Shown: in pieces, positions 11,853-26,110 of the stretch | How positions within the stretch are numbered: the first letter of the stretch is position 1 | How the letters are laid out: each line of letters begins with the position of its first letter | Source: Chionis minor | Taxonomy: Eukaryota > Chordata > Aves > Charadriiformes > Chionididae | Direction of reading: 5' to 3' | DNA: 64,000 nt | Assembly: GCA_013398295.1 (NCBI GenBank) | Contig: VZSF01006623.1 | Location: 4,504-68,503, forward strand | Notes under the pieces: model-generated | Database searches by the model: none | What the model was told of the DNA's origin: nothing | Seen by the model: the letters and a program-made list of their open reading frames with translations, nothing else | Translations under genes and position numbers: made by a program

Positions 11853-14800
11853 CGCAAGCCCTGGGGATGGCAAGGATTGCAGCAGGAGTGGGGGAAACCT
11901 GGGGCTGGCAGAGATGGGGTACGGGAGCTGGAAGGGGTTGTAACGTCAAGAGCCTTAATTACTATCTAGGAGGACTTGTTTTAAAAACAACGCCCCAGAC
12001 AAAGCAATTTTTGCAGGCTTTTTTCTGTGGGCCAGCATGATGTTGTGCCCGAGGTGTGGCTCCCTGCCTCACTTGTGAACGGGCACCACGGAGGGACAGC
12101 GAGGACAAGTCCTTGCCCTCCCAGCTGCAGGGAGCCGGCACTCAGCACCTCTCCCTGCGCTTTTACAGAGCCTCGCTAGGAGCCGGAGGGTTTCTGGGTG
12201 ACTTGGAGAAGCTCCTAGGAATTTTTAAATTCCTTCAGGGAAAGGAGAAAGGGTGCTGAATAATTAGGAACTTTTTTCCCAAGTGTTAAGTAGGCACTAA
12301 AAGCCAAAGCTTTCGAGGCAAGTTGGATTAAAAGCGCTCCTTGTGCCACGCAACCACGTCTCGAACTCAGAGGTTTGTGTGATGTTTTAATTCTCTGCAT
12401 AGAAAAACTAGGGTAGATGAAGCCTTGGATTCCGCTGTTGGGGGAAAAAAGCACAAAAGGCAAGCTAAGGTTTGAAAAAATAATTATTTAGAACATGAAA
12501 TAACATTTGGGGCCTCCCTTCATGCCACAGAGACACCAGCCAGCGGGATGTGCCAGCCATGCACCTCTTCCACATCACCCCCAAACTGCGGTGCAAGGAG
12601 TGAGGTCTCCTACTATTAGATGGGATTATTGGGGTGCGCTCTTGGGAAGCCCTACCCAAACGAGGGGGCCACCCGATGAACGACGTGGTGTTTCCCTGGC
12701 TCTCGAAGCCGGGTTGTCCCCATCGGCCAGCGCCTGACTCCATCCCGCTCACGGCAGGAGGCGAGACCGAGGCGTCCGAATCTCCGGGCCCCCGCGGCTG
12801 CCTCTCCCGCTGGGTTAGCGCCCCGGGAAGGTGTCAGCCTCCCAGCCTGGTGGTGCGTGGATGGTGGCATCTGCCCATCTCGGGCTGGGAGCCTGGGAAC
12901 CTTTGCTCGCCTGAGTAAGTGTGGCAATTTCTGTCCCTCCAGTCTGCTGTGAGAATGTCAGGACTAGCCCTGATTTGCTTCAGTCACAAGAACTGCATTG
13001 TCTTAACTTGTGCCAACTCTGTTTCTAATTACGTTTTAATCATTTAAAAATGATTAGCAGTTTTTATTGCCTTGTTTGTGGGTAAATTTTCTCACCCCAC
13101 ACATTCTAGCTGCACTCCAATGACAAGTCCTTTTATAGGCAAAAAAGCCCCCCAAACGTCCACATGACTATTTACCTACAGCATATTTTATTCCTTCCTA
13201 AATTTTAATACTTTCTGGGTGCCAAGGCTCTTGCATTTTCTGGTGGATCAATTGTGGTATTGTGCTGTAAAATTAAGCAGTTTTTTTTGGCAATCCCAAA
13301 CAATGTAACTTCCACCGAAGTGAAGATACCGCACATGTGTTAACTGTGAAAAGTTTCAGCCCTGAATAGTTGCCTTGAAGCTTTCTGCGGTGAAAAGAAT
13401 TATGTATTTTCCTCTCTTTGAAAACAAAATTATTTTTTTTTAAACCATGTTTAAACAGGCTGTTTTTGTAAAAGGCCCCCTTTTTTTGTTATCTTTAGTG
13501 TGGTTAGTTGCTTTATTGCTAATCTTGGTGGGTAACTGTATATTATTCGCTCTATTGTTCAGCAACACAAGAGAACCTTTGTCATACTCCCAACAGGGCT
13601 ATTTATATAGCGTGGCACTTCTGAGGGCTTCTTCCTGCCCTGATGTTCTTCCACCTTCTGGGGAAAAGAAAATAGTTCATCTGAGCAGGAGGGCGAGCAG
13701 TGGTCGTTCCTGACAGCTGCTAAAATAAGGGCGATGCGCGGGTCCCCTGGATGCCATTTGGAACAAGCTTGGTGGCTTCCAAAGACTGGGTTGCATGTGG
13801 TTGAGGTTCACCAGGAAGTTTATTGACCGGAGAGATGCACTCGGGTCTGGCCAGGGAGAGCAAACAAGGTGGTCCTCACTGCCTGTCACTTGGTGCCACC
13901 ACAGGACGGGGTCTTTGCTCCCCGTCCCCAAGCTTCCTGCAGCCCTCACCCCACGGGAGCTGCCTAGGCTTCATCCAGCAGGTCCCTGTGGACCCAGGAG
14001 GGCTTGGAAAGACCAGGAGCTTCTAGATATTTTTTAGTTTTATTGCTTGGAACCTTGATTTCAGCGGGGGATTTTCTGTTAGGGGATGTCACCAAACAGG
14101 AGCTTTCCTTGCTTGATGGGTGTTTCCTGCCTGGGGTGGGCAAAAGCCTCAGGCTTTGCTCACCTACGCAGCCGTGACTTGGTCTTGTGGGTTTAGATGT
14201 GCTGTGGGGGGAGCAGGGCTCCTGCGGGCAGCCCCCTCCTCGCTCAGCCGCAGCTCGAGCTGCACCAGGAGGGACTTCCACCCCGAGCAGAAACGCCTAT
14301 GTTGCCTGTGAGCTTACCTGTAGTACATTTATGGCTCCTGATGGACAATAACCCCTGACAAGGAATCATCACAAACAACAATTTAACTTCTCTTAGGAAA
14401 CAATGAGCCACCTCAGTTCAAAAGAATCCCAGCCTGGAGGTCAGCGATGGAGCAGTGCTTTGGGAGACGGAGCTTATATTTCACACGCCTGCTTTGTATC
14501 TGACCTGGCGCGGGGCACCAGCCACCGGAGCTGTGCTCTCCGTGGCATTAGCAATCATTAACATGCTCGGAAAACTTGGCGAAAGAGGCATGCTCAAGCA
14601 TAAAAAGCCACTGCCGATGGTGCTTGCATTTTGGCTCCCCCATTAACAACAGTGCCTTCTTAGAGGGAGAATAATCACGCTTTCGGATTTCGGAGGGAGG
14701 TTTCCCAGTAGCTGAGAATCCGGCTCTGTGTAGAAGCAGGAATAGCATGTGGACATGTAACATAAGCGTTAAGCAAACATAAAAGAAGTGCTCAGTGGAG

Positions 14801-15104
14801 AAAAAGCTGTCTTATTTTGTGTGCGCATATATGGGACAACTGTTAAACCCTATGGAAAAGGGGCTACGAATAGGCAGGTCTCCCTGTTTCGGGTGATCCT
14901 TGAATTATTATTTGTGAAAGGGGCAAACCCCCTCTCTTTTTATATTTTCCGTTGCTAACCAGCTGTGCAAGAAGTTAAACATAGTAATTAACCCATATGT
15001 GACCCACTACATTTGACTGATTTCCAGGCAGGGACGGAGCGGTAACTCTAGCCGGCAATTTGAACCTACCATGTTCGTAATGATGATTTTACAGTGTAAT
15101 GGTC

Positions 15105-15211
<107 letters not shown>

Positions 15212-18200
15212 TGCTATTGTTTCCTTCCATTTTTTTTTCCCCTCTCCTCATTATAATGAAACACCTGCCCTGTGTTGCTAATGGGGAAGAATTAGGAGTA
15301 TATACGGATGAAATTTTGTTTTTGATACCAAATTAGTTGTGCTTTGCAATTGCGATTGCCATGGAAGGGCCATATGGAGGATAACGGAGCGACCTGCTCT
15401 TTGGAGGGCTCCGCTTCCTGTAACTGATTCATGTGCATAAAGAGGAGATTTTTCTTTCTGACTTTCTGTGGCTCAATTCACATGCTGTGCCAGGGAAGCT
15501 TCAGGAATAAAATAATAATAGTTTGTGATTTATGAAATGTGGTTGGGTGCTTATAAATATTTAACTTTTATTTGAAAAATGTTTGAATCATTATCACTTT
15601 TAGCTACAGTAGTTCTGTTGGATGCAATCCATCTACATTTTAAGGTTTTTATTTATGCATAAAAACCGTTAAAAAAATAGATCTGCAAAGTAAGGGTTTT
15701 TTCCCCTCCTCTTATTTTCTTTGGTTGGAATACTATATTGACTGTATTGTCAGTTGATTCATTCATTTTTTGCCTGTCTTAATTATTGTGTTTTTAAACA
15801 GATCCATATTGCTAATCTGACATCACTGAGTAAATCATTGTAGTGTAATACATCTATTTTAGTTGTTCCGTGCCACGTGTAGTTTCTGTGATTGCAAATT
15901 ATGCAAAATAGTAGCCTAATAGTAATTTTTACATTTTAATTATCCAAACCCATTGTACAAAGCCGTGTGTGATAAGCAGGTTATTATGCAGCATTACTCT
16001 AGAAGAGTTAAATGGTCATGAAGTACTGAAAGTGTCTGTCATCAGCTGGGGAAAGCAATACCCCTCCACTTACCTGCCAATAGAGGGACCCTGAAGGGAA
16101 ATTGCCTATACGTATAGAGGGGAGAGCGTAGAGCAATGCGCTTCCCCTCGCATTATCATCTGAGTTGACGTTTGCTGTATTAAGTTTAAAGTGCCTTCCG
16201 TGCCAGTGCGTCCATTTTTTAGGAAAGCAGGTGAAGAGGGTTGGATGCGTGGGGTGCCACGGGCAGAGAGCGGTCCAGGCGTGTGGCAGAGCCTTGCCTG
16301 GTGGTGCACTCCCCCCCCCGCTCCGATTTACGGTTCTTGTTTGAATTTGGTAAGAAAGTGAGTATATGGGAAGCTTACAGCAGATGTTTTGATTAGCTAC
16401 AAGAAGTAATCCTGAGAATGTTTAAATCTCAGAAGGTATCTATTTTAACTAGGCATATTTTCATCTTCTGTGGGCATCAGGCAGTACCAGGGAAAGTGGG
16501 GGGAAACCCTCCCCACAGTGAAATCCGCGTAGAGATGTGTTTTATAAGCCTGCTGCAGAGTTGAACACTATAAACATGGTGTTCGAGTGGCATTTTGAGC
16601 GACATGAAAGCTACAAAATTCACATGAATTTTTCATTGTATCGGAAAGTGAGATGTTAAGATGCTAATGGCAGGTTTACGGAAATATTTTGTTTAACTAT
16701 CTGGTATGCAAAATTGCTAGTTGCAAATCATTTTAGATTATGAAATCACGAGATGCTGTCTGTTACATGCTTCCTGCAAAATGAGGAAAACAGTTACATG
16801 AAAAAAACCCCTCAGATTTAGCTTCCTAGTAGTGATCAATTTATTGGTATTTATAGAAATTGATGCAAAAAGGTACCAATTCTGAAGATTATTTTAAAAA
16901 TACAAGCTAAACATAATTTAAAGATGATAATACAAACCCTGCCTTACCACCCGTACTGAATCCCGTTTGGCTTGTGAATGGGTTAAGCTTTTAAGTTCTT
17001 CACTTGGTTTTAAATTGTGACTTTGATACAGAAGGTTGATATGACTGTGGTTTGAATAACATTTGATTTTGACCTGTTCCTGTGGGTTGCAATGGTATAA
17101 GAAATTCGACTCAGCAGTACTGTAATTAGCCCTCCCCGTGTTTTTGAAACAGGATTGTGTTACCTGGATTGCATTAGTGTGGCTTCTATTGTTGCCGCTT
17201 CGCATCTGTCCCAGTAGGGTACTTAAAACCTTTTCTTGGCCGGGGCTAGTTCAAACAATTTAGGCCAAATAAGTATGTGCTTTATACAGTTAGTGGCTTT
17301 AGTGATGTTTCTTGTGACATTTATCCTATTCATTTTTTTTTTCCCCCCTTTTGGTTTGGAAAAGATGAAGTGATCTATATGGAGCCTTTTTTACCTTACG
17401 ACGAGTCCTTTAAAATTGTTCTAACGGTAAAACGCCTGCACAAGTCAGAACATATGTTTAGTTGTACTCCATTGTCCCTTCTCCACGCGCACAATTTTTA
17501 ACTATTATGTCAATTGATATGCAAAACCATATTTAGCTATTTTTATTTGCATGTGAGCTTACAGAATTCATTTACCATTTGGGCTAAAGCACTCCCACAT
17601 GCCTTACGCTCTGATAAAGTCTTGCCTATGGATTTAATCTAACTCTTGCATCAAATCCTGCAAATCCACAGACTCTGACCTAACATAGAATTTAACGTAG
17701 AATCTATCCATGGGATTTTTGACATATGTACTTACATGGAAATGCTATCCTCTTCTTACATGCTGGAATACTATTTTGGATTGATTAATTCTCTTTGATG
17801 AGGCTAGAGAAACTTGGGATAGAGGGAGCTCTGCCTTTGTGGCGGTTTAGCTAACTTGGCGAAGAGGCTGTTCGGCAACTTCAAAGTTATATGTGTTGTG
17901 TTCTTTTTCAAACCCTAGATATATATGAAAAGTAAATCGTATATTTTTATTTAATCAAAATGTGAGATTTAAAAAAAGCCCGTAGTTGTGTTTGAAACAG
18001 GATATGACTTTATCCTTTATGAAATTGCTTTATAGTTTGCTCTATTATAGTATCACCAGATATAGCAGTGAAAGGGACCTAAAGAAATTTATACTCGTAG
18101 AGCGATCTAAATTTTCTCTGGAGAACAAAATAAATCTATTATGCTTATAGAGCAGTCATTTCAAGGGAGTTTCTTGGAAACTTGTGTGTGTCTGAATCAT

Positions 18201-18613
18201 CTTCTTAGCACAGCCTGTGTATTTTATTGCTAATCCAGTTACATGTGTTGAGATGAAGATCTGATGAACAGGAACTCATTTTAAAAGGGGTATTATTGTC
18301 ACAATACAAACGCACAATTCCTCCCACAAGTGCAGTGGCAGGGCTGCATTGTAATCACACTTAAAGAAAACACAGAGCACTTCCTGTTATTAAATTAAAT
18401 TCTAGATTGATTTAACTTTCAAATTGTAACTCATATTTGAATTTAAAAGGTTTGCAATAAAATTCCTGTGAAGAAATTGAATAAATTGTAGTTTTATTAC
18501 CACTCTGGATATCCTGGTGTCCTAACCTTTTTCCTTACAGTTATCTTAGTTCAATAAATAAAACCTCATTAGACTATTCCCATTTCAACGAGTTTATTAA
18601 ATTTTACAGGAGT

Positions 18614-18636
18614 AATTAGCATAAGCTGTGCTAATT
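18614..18636. promoter_or_regulatory. Perfect homeodomain-like dyad
   Basis: AATTAGCA and its reverse complement TGCTAATT are separated by 7 bp. They lie in an AT-rich stretch with further TAAT sites (CATTAGAC upstream, CTAATGAG and CTAATTAGG downstream). It may be a dimeric homeodomain/POU-type site in a conserved noncoding element. Confidence 0.35.
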
Positions 18637-21600
18637 TTTCTGGAAGACTAATGAGAGAGCTTCCTAATTAGGTTTGCTTTGTAAGAATCAGAAAAGATGA
18701 TAATGACAAAAGTCACATAGGGGAGAAAGTGGGGCTTTATATTATTCCTTGGTTCAGGGAAGAGGCTCCTCTCTCTGCATTCTGTTCCAAACTTTTAAAC
18801 CCCATTTACCACTGTCGGGACCGATATTTAATGGTGTTACCCGTGCCTGCTGGGGCTTCTTTACCTTTTATGGCTGCATCCAGTAAACAGGAGTCTAATT
18901 GACTGATAAAATAGGAATAACCACTGCAATCCCAAATATAGTGGCAGAAAAATCTCAGCATTTAGGATCTATACTATATACCTCCAGCTCGTGCCATTGC
19001 ATGGAAAAAGGGCTGAAAACAGACCGTTTGGCAATTGCTGGTCCATCCCAAATTTTCCTTCTCCCCAGAGCACACAAACAGGCTGATGAGAGTGACTTGA
19101 AATTGGCTTTGCGGAGATTTACCAGTACAGATTGAGACCTACTTAAGAAATCTTGTGACTGTCTTTCTTTTGGATAGATAAAGTTGAGTTGGGCTGTAAG
19201 TTAACGGCTTGGTGCTGGAGCTCTCCCCAGGTGAGGCCGTGTGCCCTCAGGCGGCAGGTCAGCGTGAGGATGACTGGTTTCTTCTGGCCCTTGTCTGGCA
19301 ATTCGTTGAAGTTCTTTGTGTGCTGCTTTGGAAGCAGTTTCTGAGGAATGAGGCTCCCTCTGGCTTTGAAGAGGCAGTTTATGCATTTCCAGTGCTCTTG
19401 TCCATGAAGCAGGGTGGGAACTCATGGATTGGAGGCCGTAATATTTTTTATGCATTATTATCAGATGACACCAAGGTACCTTTTAATGCATGACCTGCTA
19501 CCAGTGTTTGAAAGGTCTGTGTGCTTTCGACACCTGCTGTACGGGATGCTCGACTGTGGCTCTCTGTAATCCCTCCCTGGGACACCCTGCTGCCGCGGCT
19601 CGGGAGGGAGCCAACTTACCTGCGTATGTTTTTGAAATCTTTCAGCCTTTAACCTGAAAAATGTTATGTTTGTGGGTAGGATTTCACCGTGCAAAGACAT
19701 GAAAAGAGGTGTGAATGATTTTCAATGTCTCTGTTTTACCACTTTACAAGTCACCACCTAGTGGATTGTATTTTATGGGCCTGATCATCTTTTCAGCCTA
19801 AATATCAGGCAGGTGGAAAAATGACACACAGGACTGTATCGTGCTCACTGCATCATCCCCACAAATACGCTTGTTAGGCAGATGTGGCGATTAATGCATT
19901 TTGCAGTAGCTTTCCGTGCCCGGAGGGAGGGTGACGGGGATGCGGGCAGGCTGGCAGAGCGGGCCAGCTTTGGGAGAGGTGCTGGCGAGAGGAGGAGGTG
20001 GGCGTTCTGCCGGAGAGGGAGCTGCCGAGGATTGCTTTGCTGCAGGGGATGGGATCAGCGCCGCAGCTGATCCCCCAGCCAGACTTAGAGGGACGTGGAC
20101 TTGTCATGGCACTGGCACGATGGCAAAGTGGCAGAAGATGCCAGGCGCTTTGGCAGTGGTCCCTTTGCAGGAGTCCCCTGGCCATATCTGGTACCTGAAC
20201 CAGGCTGTGTGGGGTGAGGGGAAGGTGTCCTGCTTCCCTCTCGCCCATGCCGGGGACGGGGCTGCGTCCTTGGGTGGGTTTTGCACGCAGCGGGGCAGAT
20301 ACGGCGCTCACCGATAAGATGTCAAGACCTGGGTGAGAAATGCTCCTGGGGCTGAATATTTGGCCGTTCTCTTGAGTCTCCTACTGGAAAGTGCCCACCT
20401 CATTGCTGTGCCACCGCCAGAGCCAGATGGGAGTTATTGATCCATCAGGGAGGGAGCCTGGGGAGCAGAAACTGTATGACACAGGACTACCCCCAGCACC
20501 GCACGGAGATGTCTCCCAGGCTGTCTTTTAAGGCTTTGCAGCTGAAACCCTCAGGGCCTCTAAGCAGGGTGTTCAGACAGGCAGAAGTTGGCCTCGAGCA
20601 TTTCACGCAAACTCCCGGAGCCTGTGAACCCATACATTTCTGGGAGGGGAGGGACTGAAAAACACATCCTTGAGGATTTGGTTGTGACTGATGCATCTGA
20701 GAAGCATTACCCAAAACATTTCCCACATGACTTAGGCAACCAAAGGCATTTTGAATCTTTGTGAGATAAATGGAAGACTCTGATCAGTAGATGCTTCTCA
20801 CACAGAGTCAGACACGCTTGTCCCTCTACCAGTGCTCCTAATGCATGCAGTGTCAGTCCTACTTCTGGCAAAGAAATCACTAGAGCTGGGGGTAACTTTG
20901 CAATAGTTCTTGCAAAAATCTCTTGGTTTCAGCCTATTGGGGTTGGCACATAGCACTGCTGCTTCAAAATCCATTTATTTTACTCTTGGGGTTGAGTGAA
21001 CTTGGTCAGGGTCAAACCAGCTCCTGCTTATTGTTTGTTTGATTCCCCTCCCCTCTAAGAATTTTTGTATAATCTCAGAACTATTATGCAAAACCTTAAT
21101 TTGGTCTCAGCTTCACTCAGGAGGTTTGTGATTTTCTCAGCAAACCTGTTCTGAGTTTTCAGTTTGTTATAAAACCCCAAACCAGGCGAGTTTTATGTGG
21201 TTTTGGATTTCACTGCAAACATTTCACACTACTCTAGTAGTTACTTGCTTCTCTCAGTGATGCCTTTTGAATCTGCAGCTAGTGTTTTGGGCTTTATTTA
21301 GCTGCGATCTTATGCCTGATTATTACTATTTAATATCATGGTGATATAACAGAGGCTCCTATCGCAGAGAAGACTCATTGTGTTAGAGGCTGTGTAGTCT
21401 CTAGGTAGGTAGATGATCCCATTCCTGAAGAGAAGTGCTTCTCCTGATGCAGTTTAAAAATTGAGATTGAGGTTTTTCTACAGAGAATAAAAAAACACTT
21501 AGGCTTGCACAGAATGTCCTAGGGATGAGGAAACTGAAGACCAGTCTACTGTATTGCTTTTGGCATTTGGCTACCACCCTTAGTACTCACCTACAGCCCT

Positions 21601-23597
21601 TTGGGGCCTGGCCAGTTGTGCTGTCAGTCCAGAAAAGTGACCTGAGCGCACACATGGAATGTGCTGGACCTGCTGCCCCAAGACCCCAAGGTCAGCGTGT
21701 CCATGTCCATATATCTCTGCTCTGCCTTGGGTGGACGGTGAGCCTGGGGCGAGCAGCTCTGCACCTACTGCTTTCAGAGCCGCGGCTGCTGGCAGGCCGG
21801 TAAGTCCCTTGGGCTCTTTCTGAAAATCTTGATCTTGCTCAGCCGGGGTTAACAGTTTTAGGAGACTGCACTGGCTTGTCTAACTCCTCAAAGTCCATCC
21901 TGAAGACCGTCTAGGTTTCCTTGTGCAGAGGAGCACCCTGAGGTCTAATTGAGACCTCCTGGATTGCCCTTCCTGCTCCACTCAGATGCCAGGATTTGGG
22001 CATCTGACGTTAGAGGTGCTTTAAAAAGTTTGGCTGCCTCTGTGCAGTGACCTCCTGCAGCATCAGGAAAGCTCCAAGTGCGGCCGGGCTGGTCCCCAGA
22101 GGAGCCCAGGGCCTGGCAGGGTGATCTGTCCTTTTGTTTCTGGCCAGCAAACTTCAAATGTGCTATTCATACCTATCCATTTCTTAATATGGACTCCTAC
22201 TTCAAAGCGTGTCCTGCGGCAGGGAGGATGTGCTCAGCACCGTGGGCTCCCTGGCTCCATGTAGCTCAGTGCCAGTTTTTCTCTTTCCCAAGAGTGGGAA
22301 TGTTTTTTGGGGGAAAAATCCTGGCTTTTTCTCATATGCATAAATATGTACACACAGTTCCTGGTATGGATAAATTTCCTGCCCCATCTTAACACCTGAT
22401 TTATTTCCATATTTGCTGTCACAGTGGGAATGCACATATAAATAAGAGCAATGGGAAAATGTATTTGCAAAGATCATCTTCAGTTTTAATGCAGATTAGA
22501 TAAAATTGTTCTGAACATGAAAAATGTATCTTAGCTCTACCCCAGTATTTATTGGGTAAAAACATAACCCAAGCCTTATTCTGCAGAAGCTGAGGCGTAT
22601 GAGTAGTTTTCTTCCCGTGAGTAGTCATAAATGTTTGCACGTTCTACCCACTGAAATGTATTCTTATAAGTAATTGGCCACATCTACAAAAATAACTATG
22701 CTAAATTCAAATTCCCTTCTGCCTACTGGAGGTATATAATTTTAATACAACATCTAACTAATAAAGCTAAAAGAGAGTAAGAAACAATTGTAAGTTTCTG
22801 TATAAATCATAACTGAGATAACTTTCTAGAAATGGATTTAATGTTGTTCTCTGAGAGCAGCGAGTCTCCATAGTAGTAGTGGTAAATACTGGTATGAATT
22901 TTTCTCTTTCCCTGTAGCATCATGGGTTTTTTTTTTTCTGTAACAGTTCTGGAAAAGTACAGAAAAGCCATACAAAGTTCCTAGTGTGTCACATTAGCAA
23001 CTTTGCACAGGTAGTTTGTGATCAGAATATATTACTGTATCAAATGAGTGTTTACTTTTTTTGCTAAGGACAGTATTTTAGAAGTTATTTTTTAAAGCAG
23101 AACGAATAATTTTCTACCCACTTTTTAAAAATAGTCTTTGGAAATAGGAAATGTGAAAACAATTTTTCTGGCTCTGCTAATATGTGAATTATATGAAATT
23201 AGTTATTAAAAGGCTTTATTTCAAGCCACTGAAATTATATACTGGACAGTAGTAAGGTGACCCAGATATAGAGCCTTTCACTGCAATCATTGAAATGCTA
23301 TGAACAGTACTGTTTTGTCTTTGGTTTCTTGCTGCCTCTAAAGGTGTAGGCAGATGAAGATAACTTTAAAAAGAGCTATTTCTCCAATTACAAGCTTTTG
23401 TCCAAGAGTACAGAAAGATTTTTAGACTAACAGCATTCCCTATAACAAAATTAAATTCCCTTCATCTGACAAGAAGCTGAGTTTGGCAATAGTTTGGGCT
23501 TTTTTTGCTGGAGACATAGCAGAAGCTGCCCTCTATATCCCTGTTTTTCCCTCCGGTGGTGAGCTGCCTGCACCTGAAAGGCAGGGACCCGAATTTT

Positions 23598-23636
23598 GGG
23601 GGGGAGCAGGGTGGGGAAGGGTGGGTGGGCGCTGGG
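23598..23636 (+). other. G-quadruplex-type motif
   Basis: Seven runs of three or more G occur within 39 nt (23598-23604, 23609-23611, 23613-23616, 23619-23621, 23623-23625, 23627-23629, 23634-23636). Most loops are 1-4 nt. The G-rich strand is the sense (transcribed RNA) strand. Confidence 0.75.
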
Positions 23637-25967
23637 TGGTGTCACACACTGCGAGAGCAGAGTGGCCACCAGTATGCTTGGGGACATGGTTTTGCCCTTT
23701 GCCGGTGAGGAATGGGTTGCCCTTCCCAGCGGTCCGGGGGGGCCGGCGAGGGAGCAGCATCACCACCATCCCCCCCGCCGGGCCAGCCTGCACACACGGC
23801 CAAATCTCTCTGGTTTTGTAACAACGTGGTAACGTCCAAAACGGCATTCCACAACTATGCCATCTCGCTAACCGGCTGAGGCACAATAGTTCAGTAATGT
23901 AATATAAAAAGTAATGGTGTTAGCTAACACATCCTTAATAAGATATTGTCCGCTGCTCTGCCATATGCTACCGAGCAGGCTTTCCCTCTGTGGGGCTTTT
24001 GAGTTCTCTCAATAAGATTATTTCAAATACTCTAATCCTGAATCATTGACATGAATACAAAAGCCTAGTGACATCTAATAGATGCCTCTTAGCTTTGCTT
24101 TTCCTCTTGTTCCTTTCCTTTTTCTTCTCTTTTTACCTGACAAAAAGCTTACAGACACTTGGGCTCTGTCTCTCAGTACCAGCATGTGGGTCCCCTCATG
24201 AAATATAAAGGAGGAAAAAGGGCTGACATAGGGCTGATAAGCCACAGAGCAAAGGACCATAGATTAAAAGTAAATGCCAGTAAATCCTACCCTGTACACT
24301 CAGTTGTTCTTTTATTGTTTTCTTTAACTCTTCCAGTGCCCTGCCAGGCTAGAAAGAGATGAAAAATGGGGTTAAAAAAAAAAAAAAGTCAATGCTACAA
24401 TGACATGTGCCAGGGTCCTACAGGCTTGCAGTGCGCTTGGGTTTTCTCAGCTCTCCTCTCACCTTGACTTTCTAATCAGAGTTGCAAACTGTTTCAGCTA
24501 ATCGCATCATTCAATTAGCTGAATGTTTAGGTCATTTTTTCAAAGATTAATTAAAAAAAAAAAAAAGAAGAAGACATCCCGAAGTGACCTGATTGTGACC
24601 CTGGAAAGGATAATTTTATATAAAGTAAATGTTAGGAAGAATTGCTATCCCACTGTGAGTGCCTAGCAATATAAAAAAAAGGATCTTCCTCTTGTTAGTG
24701 TTGTCTCAATGACTGTCAGAGACAGAAAACCATTTTCTGGTCATCTTCCTTTGGACTTTGCCAAGCTGTGCATCTGTTGATTGCAAAAATTTGCCTTTGG
24801 AAAAAGCTGTTGGTACAGGATAGAGCCAGTGTCTACAATGGGTTAAAAGGAAGCTGTTTAAAACATAATTGTTTTCCTTCATTTTCTCCATGATTTTGCA
24901 GGGAGACTCTCAGGCTTTCCTGACCAGGATAACCATCCGCTTCCACCCAGTTGAGTCAGGTCTTCTCTGCATTCTCCCTGAATACAATCTTTCAGTTGGA
25001 ATTTTTGGCATCTGCATCACTACATAACCATTGGCTGACTTCCCAGATGTTAAGTCACTTTGATAAGTGGATGTTAGAAACCACTTTACCTAGTTCAGAT
25101 TTTGTAGAAGGATGACACAAGAAGAGGAGAAATGTATTCTTTATTCATGATAAAGTTCTTTGCTCTAAAAGAAGAAGAAAATTAGCCACACTCAGAGCTA
25201 TTAAGATCTGATGGTAGCATCTCCTCCAGCCTGCTCCAAGTGCCTCTGCATCGCTTCCACAGTCCCACACGAGCCGGGATGGAGCTGCAGATGGGAGCTC
25301 GCCCCATGGCACGTTTTGCTGGGGGTTACGTAGGCAGAAGAAGGAAAGGACCAGCATGTGTTTTGTGATAGCTGCCCCCCAGCTAGGATCAGGCTTTGGC
25401 CCTTTTTAAAGAAAAGCAGGGAGTCCTGCTGCATTACAAAGGAGTGCTCTGTGTAATCCTGGACGCTTCTGGGGTCTAGGGCAGAATTTGTTTCTCAAGC
25501 TGGGGTTTATATGCTTACAGCAGCTCTGTAAAACTTGGGGTTTTTCTTATCTCTGGGTCTTGGTTTCCCATTGGCACTCTGGTCTGATGTGATTGGGCTC
25601 CGGCGACCTCCAGACTCCGTTGGGCTTCCAGGCTTGGAGCGCTGCTGAGTGAGGGATGTACGATGGCACAGTGAGAGAGTCTCTACCCTAAAGAGCTGTT
25701 TAGGCAAGACAATCCCTAGGCTACATCTACCATCTTTTTAATTTTTTTTTTTAAACCATAGCGAGCTCCATAATAGCTCTGGCATTCTGAAAAACAGAAT
25801 AAACTGTACCGTGGTGTAGGAGGAAAACTTCTTACTAAACCCTATTATGTGTACACAAATTGTCATCTGTTGTATGCTGCGTGGCAGGAGAAAGGAACTT
25901 TTCTTTTCTTTTTTTTTTCCTGAAGGATTGCCTTGCTGTGACAATGGTAACTTCATTTGTCAGAAAT

Positions 25968-26110
25968 TGCAAGAACATTAATACATCATGCCCTAATGCG
26001 TCATTAGTGCATTAATACTTTCAAAGTCATCGGAGTTTTTCTAATAAATGCTTTCAAAGTCGGCTGGGCATTAATAAATTTGAGTTTTCAGTAGTATAAT
26101 TGTAATTGAG
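25968..26110. promoter_or_regulatory. Candidate enhancer module with paired TCF/LEF-like sites
   Basis: CTTTCAAAGTC occurs at 26018-26028 and 26051-26061. GCATTAATA flanks the pair at 26009-26017 and 26068-26076. TTCAAAG fits the TCF/LEF consensus WWCAAAG, and the flanks hold several ATTAAT/CATTAG homeodomain-type sites. The order A-B...B-A in 70 bp is unusual for neutral intron. Function is inferred from motif arrangement only. Confidence 0.4.

Noticed and set aside
11452..11949. Minus-strand ORFs up to 165 codons, Pro/Ala/Ser-rich
   Set aside because: A by-product of C-rich sequence on the minus strand; nothing resembles a known protein.
15790..15850. Acceptor-like TTTTTAAACAG followed by a short open stretch
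   Set aside because: No matching EBF sequence. The frame closes at once and there is no donor.
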